Shown piece by piece: positions 11,186 to 21,100 of a DNA stretch of 64,000 bases. Position 1 is the first letter of the stretch. Each line of letters opens with the position of its first letter. Source of the DNA: Hippopus hippopus (taxonomy: Eukaryota > Mollusca > Bivalvia > Cardiida > Cardiidae). The stretch covers positions 14,706,914-14,770,913 of the forward strand of contig OX328104.1 in NCBI GenBank assembly GCA_946811185.2, read 5' to 3'. The notes beneath the pieces were generated by a model. The model searched no databases, was not told the DNA's origin, and saw only the letters and a program-made list of their open reading frames with translations. Position numbers and translations under genes: made by a program.

Positions 11186-11289
11186 AATGAAAATGTATTA
11201 TTAAATGATGGGTACTGCAAGAAATATAATTATGTGAAACATTTAAATGAGTATGTGAAATGAGTATTACACTGCACTTTGTTATTTTT

Positions 11290-11600
11290 ATTTTAAATGG
11301 GCATAAATTCAACTCTGTCTAGGAGAACAAGCCTGTATGCTTTCAATATGAAGCCTCCATATTCTTTGAAAATCTGAGTTTTTGTCATCTAGTAAAGAGT
11401 TGAGGGCTATTTCTTGCCACCACTATTATGATGGTTCTTATCTTTTGTTATTCAACTCTATTGCTACTAATGAAACCTATAACAATGATCCCATGTTTCA
11501 TTCTTGAGGTAGAAGAACTTTGCTAGTAACCAGCATTTTCTCCTTTGCCCACAATGTTTCCAACTCTTCCAGAGAAAAGTTGCATTGTTTCAACCATATT
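11290..11600. mobile_element. TTAA palindrome element fragments
   Basis: A right end terminates near 11402 (CATCTAGTAAAGAGTTGAG). A half palindrome with right half lies at about 11510-11600. Confidence 0.55.
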
Positions 11601-11704
11601 CAATTTGTGTTAAGCAAGTTTCAATCAGTACCTCGCAACAACAGTTTTATGTTACAGCTGCAGCGTATAAACTCCAAAAATATTATAACTCTTTACCAAA
11701 TGAC

Positions 11705-11932
11705 TTAACTCTTTACCGCACAATGCGGACTATTAACGACCCTGGGAAAGAAGGCTTTTGAAAACATTGTTGGAAAAGGAGAAAATGCTGGTAACCAGCA
11801 TTTTCTCCTTTTTCCACAATGTTTTCTACCCTATTGAAGAAAAATTGCACAACTTGAGCCACACTGAATTTTTGTCTGCAAATGCTTTCAATTTGGACAA
11901 GGCTAAAATTTTGTCTTCTGTTAAAGGGTGAA
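11705..11932 (-). mobile_element. TTAA palindrome element copy, B left
   Basis: TTAA is at 11705-11708 and the right border is TGAA at 11929-11932. The palindrome carries TTGTTGGAAAAGG on the left arm. It directly abuts the next copy. Confidence 0.82.
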
Positions 11933-12373
11933 GTGTGGACTTGTCCAAATTCAAGGCATTTGTGGCAGACAGACTGAAATTGGCTTTTTAAGTGGAAATT
12001 GTCTCTGAAAGGGGCAAAAAACATTGTGAAAAAGGAGAAAATGCTAGTTACCAGCATCTTCGTCTTTTCCCACAATGATTTCTAATCGTTCAAAGACAGT
12101 TACCCACAATGATTTCTAATCGATCTAAGACAGTTACCCACAATGTTTTCTAATCGTTCAAAGACAGTTACCCACAATGATTTCTAATAGTTCAAAGACA
12201 GTTACCCACAATGTTTTCTAATCGTTCAAAGACAGTTACCCAAAATGATTTCTAATCGTTCAGACAGTTACCAACAATGATTTCTAATCGTTCAAAGACA
12301 GTTACCCACAATGTCTTCAAAAGCCTACTTCCTCAAAGATGTTGAAACTCAGGATCTAATGGTAAAGGGTTAA
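11933..12373 (+). mobile_element. TTAA palindrome element enlarged by an internal minisatellite
   Basis: The A-half starts GTGTGGACTTGTCC. The right palindrome arm is replaced by the 34-bp tandem array at 12069-12318. The copy then finishes with the normal B end and TTAA at 12370-12373. Confidence 0.85.
12069..12318. repeat. 34-bp minisatellite, seven full units plus a partial
   Basis: Units of CCCACAATGATTTCTAATCG plus TTCAAAGACAGTTA repeat from 12069. One unit is 32 bp. The unit is recognisably the palindrome's right arm plus the flank of the host element, so the array arose in place. Confidence 0.92.
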
Positions 12374-12485
12374 CCATTTGACAAAATGTTAGTCACATAG
12401 ACGCTTAGAAAGTCATCTGCTCGAATGTAGTGCAGAATTTTTTTTTATAATATTATTTTTTTCCTTTAGGAGTGTATACACTATC

Positions 12486-12800
12486 CAGATTGATTGATTG
12501 GTTGTATGGTGTTTAATGCCGTTTTCAACATTATTTCAGTTTTATCGCGGCGGCCAGTGCACCTGTCCATGCTTTCCTGGAGTCTCTTTTACCAGTACTC
12601 CACACAATATTCTTTCCAAGCCACTGGCTGCTTTTCCACATAACCATCGTCCAAACAATGGTCAGTGTTGGAAGAGGAATGAATCCTGTCACAATGACTA
12701 TCATCAATCCTCGGAAAGAAATTGGCTGAGCCAGGGATCAAACCCATGACCCCCTGTTCTCAAACCCTGCACACTACCAACTGAGCTACCGGGGCTCAGC
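12486..12800 (-). mobile_element. tRNA-derived SINE (first type), complete
   Basis: On the minus strand the head reads CCCCGGTAGCTCAGTTGGTA (A box) and GGTTTGATCCC (B box). An unrelated body ends in the CAATCAATC tail. The TSD ACACTATC is at 12478-12485 and 12801-12808. Confidence 0.9.
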
Positions 12801-12809
12801 ACACTATCG

Positions 12810-13099
12810 AGACTTGAATAAAATAGTACCAAAATGTGTAATTGTCTCATCTCTTTTTATGCATGTATACAAACTAGCATATCAGATTTTTTATTTTTTA
12901 CCTCTTATTTTATGTAAATATGTCAAATGTAATAGAAGTAAAAAATCCTTTCTTTAAGGAGCAATCTTTTAAGATAACCTGTACAAATATCTAATACCGT
13001 ATGGTAGTATAGTATGTGAGTAAAAAATAATTTGAACTATAATATATTACTGTATAAAAATTGTAAGTTTTATTATGTTGTATTGGTATAGTACAGACT
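12810..13099. other. No recognisable gene or element
   Basis: Strongly AT-rich sequence with nothing supported. Confidence 0.4.
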
Positions 13100-13330
13100 C
13101 TAAACTCTTTACCAAACAATCCCATGATTTGATGACCTTGAGGTTAAAGACTTGAAAACATTGTGGGAAAAGGAGAAAATGCTGGTTACCAGCATTTTTC
13201 TCCTTTTCTCACAATGTTTTCTACCCTTTTCAGAAACATCCTATCAATTTAGCCACATTTTATTTCTGTCTGCATATATATGCTTGTAATATGAACCACT
13301 CTGAAATTTTGTCACCTGGTAAAGAGTTTG
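13100..13330 (-). mobile_element. TTAA palindrome element copy, B left
   Basis: The palindrome is near-perfect, with one extra T in the right arm and the centre reading GGTTACC. The right border is AAAGAGTTTG. Confidence 0.8.
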
Positions 13331-13514
13331 AAAACTTTTCCACCTTTGAGCAAGGCTTACCCCTTTTTTGTTGAGACTTTTGTGCAAATAGAAGACATTG
13401 CTCATTGTTTGGTACAGGCTACCTCTTTTTAATTCTTTCTGTTTTTGCTATGTTAAGTTATAGAAAATTCAGTCTTACCTAACTTTTAGGGAACGGAGCA
13501 CAACTTTTGTTGCT

Positions 13515-13714
13515 TTTCCAGACAGTGTAGACGATGATCAGAATGCACAAAATATGCAGTCTGACCTTAACCTTTTACCACACAATCTGATCCATTATAC
13601 TGGTAACCATGATGTTTTCCATCCTATCACAGACAAATTCCAGCATTTTACCCACACTTACATAGTTCATCTGAAAAAGCTTTAAATAAAATTTTGTGGT
13701 GTGGTAAAGGGCCA
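13515..13714. mobile_element. Short-palindrome half and a deleted TTAA element
   Basis: 13515-13565 is half of the GATCAGA-type palindrome. 13567-13714 has both TTAA-element ends (TTAACCTTTTACCACACAATC and GTGTGGTAAAGGG) but lacks most of the palindrome. Confidence 0.6.
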
Positions 13715-14362
13715 AATCTAAGCTGCAACTTCGTGATATAACCTGGCTAAAACCCCCTTAAATTTGCATGATTTTTAACTATTTTTCCTGACAAGATCTT
13801 TTACATAAATTCTGGCAAATTACAGTAATTCCAGCGACATTTTGGATAATTCATCTAAAAAAATTGTCAAAAGATTCAGGTTCATTTCTTTCATTTACTC
13901 TAAAGCTTATATATTGGTAACTGATCTAATTTGTTTAAATGTCAATATTCAAATAAATCTATTCTGCATCTCACACATGTATGTTTGAGAGCAGGGGAAA
14001 GGGGTTAAAAGGCTTGGAAAGGGTTATCTATGCTTTTTATATTCAAATCATTGTGGTGTAAGGTAAAATATGGTTTTGTGTATAAAGTAGAAACCTGTTC
14101 AACATGTATGAATGTGTACCTATTCTATTTTGCTGTAGCAAAATGTTATAAAATGCTATCTACATACATGAGAAATTAAAGACATTTCATGCACATATTT
14201 CTATGTTTTTTTTTTCAGTGCACCGCTCTTGAAAATATTACCTATGATATTTACTCAGAAATCTAAACACTGAAAGTCACTGAAATCTTCATCGCCCAAA
14301 CCTGTTTTGACTCGTTCCATGATCCCTATCAACCTATCAAATGGTCATGTGGGTTCACAACA

Positions 14363-14632
14363 CTGATGCCAAGCATGGTAGCTGAGTAACTTAAAGGGCT
14401 TGAAAACATGGGGTTACTGGTTCGACCCCAGCTTAGCTATTTTCTGTCAGAGGATTGATGATAGTTATTGCAACAGGATTCATTCTTCTCTCACTGCAGC
14501 CAGTAGCCTGAGAAGAAAAGAGTGTGGAGTACTGATAAATAAAAGTCCAGGAAAACATGGATAGGTCCACTGGTTGCCGAGATAAAAATCAAATGATTTT
14601 AAAAAGATGTTTAACACTATACAAACAAACAA
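14363..14632 (+). mobile_element. Old tRNA-derived SINE (first type)
   Basis: The degraded head (GGTAGCTGAGTAAC, GGTTCGACCCCAG) is followed by the family body and an ACAAACAAAC-type tail. No clear TSD remains. Confidence 0.7.
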
Positions 14633-14652
14633 GCAATTCAAAACACTGACTT

Positions 14653-14874
14653 TAACCCTGACCACAGTCTTGAGTTTTGATGACCCCGAGGAAAAAGGCT
14701 TTTGAAAACGTAGGAAAAGGATAAAATGCTGGGAACCAGCATTTTCTCATTTTCCCACAATGTTTTCTAACCTTTCAAAGAAAAAAAATGTTTTTGAAGT
14801 CATGATTTATTTTTTGTCTGAAAATGCTTACAATTTGGACAAGTCTAAAATTATGTTGTTTGATGAAGAGTTAA
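14653..14874 (-). mobile_element. TTAA palindrome element just beyond the GTPBP3 stop
   Basis: TTAA at 14653-14656 and 14871-14874 flank the copy. It lies about 60 bp downstream of the GTPBP3 stop codon and may fall in its 3'UTR. Confidence 0.85.
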
Positions 14875-14931
14875 GAGAAAAGGTGTAGATCGGCTCCAAT
14901 CACAACAACAACATGATAGTGTTTGCTGATA

Positions 14932-14937
14932 TTTATT
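14932..14937 (-). promoter_or_regulatory. Possible poly(A) signal overlapping the GTPBP3 stop codon
   Basis: AATAAA is read on the minus strand as part of GGG AAA TAA ATA. If used, the 3'UTR would be only about 10-30 nt. If not, transcription continues into the TTAA palindrome element at 14653-14874. No other good hexamer is obvious before that element. Confidence 0.35.
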
Positions 14938-15167
14938 TCCCTATACAAAAATCCTTGAATATTACATCAAGAATTTCTTCTGAAGAAATAGTTCCTGTAA
15001 TTTTCCCTATCTCTCTCAAGGCACGTCTCAAGTACTCTGATGCTAGAACAATGTCGTCTGCCGTAATCATGTAATCAAATTTGTCAAGGTTTTCAAGGCA
15101 CATGATAAGATGAGATCTGTGTCGTGTCTGTGTAATACTGGGATGACCAACCAGTGGGTTGCCACAC
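14933..15167 (-). CDS. GTPBP3: GTPBP3 last exon, C-terminal helix bundle and CIGK
   Basis: The exon encodes the C-terminal helical segment [20 protein letters not shown] and [17 protein letters not shown], then TAA. The terminal C-x-G-K motif is the MnmE signature, and its Cys is needed for modification activity in the family. An AATAAA hexamer (14937-14932) overlaps the stop codon. Confidence 0.95.
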
Positions 15168-18100
15168 CTACAAGAAACCGACATAGTTTTAACCCTTTCC
15201 CAAACAATTAATCTCTACTAGCCATGGGTAACCAGCACTACAGTGCTCTATTTGCCAATGGCTAATCAAGTCAATATTTGTGATCCCTGTGATATGTCAC
15301 TTACCTGATTTTGATACTTATCACCCGTAAAAATGTATTGCTGAAAACCAATCAAACGTCATGTAACAAAAATCTTTCAACAAAATCGACACATAGTCGG
15401 ATTCCATTATCTGGTGTTGGAATTATCCCAAATTTCATTGAACTTACTTGTTACTGTAAATGTTGAAGGAAATATTGTTCATCTATATTTTTTAATGATT
15501 CCCTGCATACCCCAACATTTCTCTTCTGTGGTCAGCATTTTTATTTATGCTGATGATGGACAGAAAATGTAACACACTATTTCATTTGTGTTTTTAGATT
15601 AGACTGCAACCAATTACGCATACTGTAGGTGATTTACTTTCAGCTCATTTGCAGTTGTCAAATCTGACTCAAATGGTGAGATTGTCTATGGAAGGGGAGA
15701 AAACATAGTTGGAAAAGAAGAAAATGCTGGGGACCAGCATTTTTTCCTTTCCAAGAATGTTTCCAAAAGCCCTCTTCTTCAGGGTCCTTTGAAGTCGGGA
15801 TTGTGTGGTATAACGTTAAAAAATGATTGTCTAGGAGAAAAGTCACTTACATATTGGCCACTTTGTCTCGTAGAACATCTATGAAGTTCTCCATTCCTTT
15901 GCCAGTCACACAGGATATACAGCATACAGTCCGTTTGTCTTTAAAAGACTTAGCAAATCTTGAATCTTTGATGTTATCTGAATTAAAGCTGTCAGTAAAC
16001 TTATCACACTTTTCCAAATCACTGTTTCCGTGACTGTGTTCTATTCTATGAGAATGAGTTGTTCCTCCTACACAAACACTTTCATTGGCAGAATTTACAC
16101 CTACTTTCATTTTCAAAGAATTTAAGACATCGTTTTGTAAAAGATCTATCTTGTTCAATAGAATTATAGTATTATCATGCTCAAGCTTAATATCCTCAGA
16201 AATATCACTTTCTAAATCTGACTCTGTGGGCTGGTTATTAATAGTCCTCTTGTTATCGATATTTATGCACTCTTCATTGTATAAAAGTCTATGCTCATTC
16301 AAAACTCTGTCTAAAGTTGCCCAAACCTCTCTTCTTAAGTCCACATTTTTATTTTGTAAGTCACTATGATCAGTGTATTGAGTACAGTCTATCATAAAGA
16401 TTCTTATATCTGATTTTTTGGCTCTGAAACATAAAGTACAAGTATTGTTACTGTAAAATGTTTCTAAACCTTTACAAAATGACCCAAAGGAAGATGGCTT
16501 TTTGAAGACAATGTGGGAAAAGGACAAAATGTTGGAAACCTACATGGTACCCGTATGGTAACCAAATCGTTAACAAACCGATAACAGGAACAGAAAATGA
16601 GAAATTAAAGACTTAATACTTATATTGCAATGAAATGTGCCTCCATTAGTACAGATGGCTGTGCTTTTTTTTATACTTCATATATGATGCCTTCGTTTTT
16701 GTTTATGCTTGGTCCTGGTAGTAGGACCTCTAGCCTGAAGAGTTCTACTGATGGGAAAAAGAAGGATAACAAAAGAGGTCTGCTGCAAGACAGAAAAGTC
16801 TTCTGCAGATAGTATTGTATAACATAAAATTAACTCTTTGCCAATGATCCCATATTATAACAAACCTGAAGCAGAAGAATTTTGAAAACAGAAAAGGAGA
16901 AAATCTAGCATTTTTTTCCTTTTGCCACATATCAGCTCTTTCATAATACTTTCATTCTGTTATCTGAAGCCTCTTTTGATTTGGAAGAGCCTTAACTCTT
17001 TTTCAAACAATGCAATTTTGGCCTCAACCAAATTGAAAGCATCTGGAGACAACAAATCAAATGTAGCTCAAAAGATGAGTTCTATCTTTGAAAGCCTTGA
17101 AAACAATGTGGGAAAAGAAGAAAATGCTGGTTACCAGCATTTTCTCCTTTTCCCACAATGTTTTTAAAAGCTGTCTTTTTCATGCCTGTTAAAAGTTGGA
17201 ATTGTGTGATAAGGGCAAAACATATCGAAGAACTTTGGCTCATTTATAATTATTTCAAATTTGTCATCTGCAGCTGCTTTCAATTTGGTAGAGTCTAAAT
17301 TTTGTCATTTGAGAAAAGCTTAATTACCTGTTTATAGCTCTAACAACACCCTCTTTTTCTATGAGATCCTGGGTGTCCCGGAGCCCCGCTGTGTCACTTA
17401 GTAACACTGGGTACCCGTCTATATTGACTGGGGTCTCTATAACATCTCTGGTTGTACCCGCTATCTCTGTTACAATGGCAGCTGGTCTCTGACCTTTAAA
17501 GATACATCCTTACAGCTAGAGACAAAATGTACTGTTTAAAAAACTTGAAAGTGTGTAGAATGGCTCAGCTGTGTAAACATGGATAAATTACTAATATATA
17601 TGGAGTAAGGGGTAGAAAAACCAAAGTGAATTGTCCTCGTTCTGAACCAGAAATGACAACAGCAACTGCTTTGAAGGCCTTCAAAACATGAAACGCATTT
17701 TCTATCCGTTGTAATCTATGCAACATTGCAGTCATCAGAGGCAACATTTGGCATCAAGACACACAAACGATTACAGTTTTATAGATTAAAGGTGAAATGG
17801 GTTAAAAACTGGCTGAAAACTGCCTGAAAACAAATGTAGATGTATCTTTAACATAAAATTGTATAACCCTTTAAACAAACAGAATGAACTTAAACAACCC
17901 TGAGAAAAAAAGCTTTTGAAAACATTGTGAAAAAGGAGAAAATGCTGGAAACCAGCATTTTCTCCTTTTTCCACAATGTTTTCTACACCTTTCCCAGACA
18001 AGTTTCAATTTTTGAGTCACATTTGTCTGCGGCAAATGCTTTTAGTTCGGGCATGTGTACAATGTTGTGGTTTGTTAACGAGGTAACCTGTTACCCAACA

Positions 18101-21100
18101 GTCCAATTTCTTTTTTACCAAGACAAAAAACAAGATTAGAAAACTAGATGGGTTAGTAAAATTCTGGTTACCACCAATTGCTCTGTTACCACAATGATTT
18201 TGAACCTTCAAAAGGCAAACCCTGTCATTTTAGCAACATCTAATTTGTCGTCTGCAGATGCTTTCAATTTGGAAAAGCCTAAAATTTTGTAACCTCTTAA
18301 CTCTTTACCACACATCCGAAGTTTTAACAACCCTGGGGAAAATACTTTGGAAATATTTTTGGAAAAAGAGAAAATGCTAGTAAGCAGCGTTTTCTCTTTT
18401 TCTAACAATGTTTTCTATTCTTTCTGATACAAACCTCATAAATTTTGCCACATTCATTTTGTTGTCGGCAAATGCTTTCAATTTGAACCAGACTAAAATT
18501 TTGTTGTGCAGTAGAGAGTTAAAGAGATAAGCAGGTAACAACTCACTTACTTGTGTTTTTTTCCGGCAGTCACATGACAAATCTTTAGCCAATCAAAAAC
18601 CTGCTCTCAAGATAAATTTCACAGGACTGAAATGTGTGTAAGAATAGAATCAATGTACTTACATATAGCATTCAGCAAGCTACTTTTCCCAATATTTGGT
18701 TCACCCAGTATGGTGACATGGACACCTTCCCGTAATCGCTCTCCTTGTCTTTTATCATTTATGTAACTTCTGATTTCTTCTCTCAGTGTCTGAACCATGC
18801 GGAGTACTTGAATGAAAGCAATAATAACTTTTTCCTGATTGGGTCGTCATCAAACTCATACATGTATTTTAGCCACTCTCTGGGAAAAGGGGGTTTTATG
18901 CATCTTCGTGATGCATTATACCAAGCAAGTCATCACATGATTATAGAGCTATAACATCCATTTTTCTCTAACAACCGACTAAATCATACGGTAGAATACA
19001 GCAAAAACTAGAGCTGTCACTGAATGTGACTTTATACCCCCACCAGCGCTTTGACAGTATTTTGTACACAGACGGACACAAGGACGGATGCACGGACGGA
19101 CAGACACACGGACAGACAGGCTGATTCCAGTATACCCCCGAAAACATTCGTTCTGCGGGGGTATAAAAATCGACCCAAATCGGCCTGCAAGCACTGCACA
19201 AACTGACATTGGTCAATACTTTTTTTCAGATGCATTAAGCCCCTTTTCCACAGAGCATGACTCATTTAGATTTTTGACCCATTATCTATAAAAACAGTTT
19301 TCATATCAATGCAGTTGACAACTTGTGAAAAACTTGTGGGAAAAGGACAAAAGGCTTGTTACATGCAAGTACATGTACTCCTTTCATAAAATGTTTATCA
19401 ATTTTTATTCAAAACAAACACAAATTGTTTTTATTAAACAATATCTTTCTAAGGGGTTTTTTTTTTTTTTTGATTACAATTTCTCAAAATAGAAAAGACC
19501 TTATCAAAACTTAAAACAATTACAAATATTGTACTTTAAGACTGTTTCAAACAACCTTCATGTTTATCTCTAGTTTAAACTTTAAAACACTAGGTCAATG
19601 AAACAGATATTTCACTGAGGGAAAACAGCTGGAATTTTGTTTTTTCAATATTATCTCAACCAGAATATGGAACAAAGAAGCCAACAGTATAGATCCAAGA
19701 TCAGACTTCAGGATCTGTGCAGCCTGATCTTGATATAAACTGTCCACAAAAAGCAGCTTCAGCAGTGATTTAACCCTTTACCAAATGACAACATAATGGA
19801 CAAGACTAAATCGAAAGCATTTCCAGACAACCAATGTTACTAAAATAATGATTTATGTCTTTGATAGGGTACAAAACATTGTTGGCAAAAGAAGAAAATG
19901 CTGGTTACCAGCATTTCCTCTTTTACCTACAATGTTTTGAAAACCTCTTTCAAGATTATTAAAAGTCAAGATTGTGTGGTAAAGGGTTAACTCTTTACAA
20001 CACGACAAAATTCTAGCCTAATCCAAATTGAAGGCATTTGCAGATGACAATTTGAGTGCAACTCAAAACATGAAATTCGTCTTTAACAGAGAAGAAAACA
20101 TTGTGGGAAAAAGGAGAAAATGCTGGTTACCAGCATTTCTCCTTTTCCTACAATGTTTTCAAAAACCTCTTTCAGAATTGTTAAAAGTCAGGACTGTGTG
20201 GTAAAGGGTTAAGGTTTAACTTGGAAACTTCTTACCTCTGTCAATTACTTCTTCCTCAATGTGTTGATCTTCACTAAAATCTATGAAAGCTTCCAAATCT
20301 GCAACACACTGAGCAACCAATGTTTCGATTAAGGAAAGCTTTAGAATTTTTTTTTTTTTTTAAATAAGGAGCAACTTCTTGTACCATGCAATTGCTATGT
20401 TCCTAAATTTGTTTTAATTACGATTTGGTAAGGAAATTTTGATTATCAATGACAACTCGATGAATGTTTCCTTGCATTCAGTGGTAATGTTTTATCTACT
20501 GTAGCTATTTTCATCACAGATACCTTCTGGTCATTTACAATAAAGATCTATACAATATACTGTAGTGCATATTTAAGATCTACACAATTAAAAGGTTCAG
20601 TCCTTACTTTGGTAAAAGGTCTGTACACTTTAATGAGCAGTGCTTACTTTTATAAAAGATCTATGCAGCTTTATGGTTAAGTCCATACATTTATAAAAGA
20701 TCTATGCAAAATAAACTGCAGACCTCACTTTAATCAAAGATCTACATAGGATCTATGCAATTTAGGGTCAAATGCATACTTTTATAAAAGAACTATACAG
20801 TATATAGTCAATTCCATACTCTTATAAGATATATACAATATATACTCAAGTCCATACTTTCATAAAAGATATATACAATGTATGGTGGACTCCATACTTT
20901 TATAAAAGATCTATGAAATTTATCGTCAAGTCCACACTTTTATAAAAGATCTTTTCAATTTATAGTCAATTCCATGCTTTTATAAAGATATACATGTATA
21001 CAATTTATAGTCAAGTCCATACTTTTATAAAAGATCTAAACAGCTTTATGGTAAGGTCCATACTTTAAAAAAATCCATGCAAAATTAACTGCAGACCTTA

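Noticed and set aside
18968..19265. Overlapping minus-strand frames rich in Cys/Val/Ser (VCVRPSV type)
   Set aside because: They are translation of the GGACGGACAGACA-type simple repeat within a nested element.
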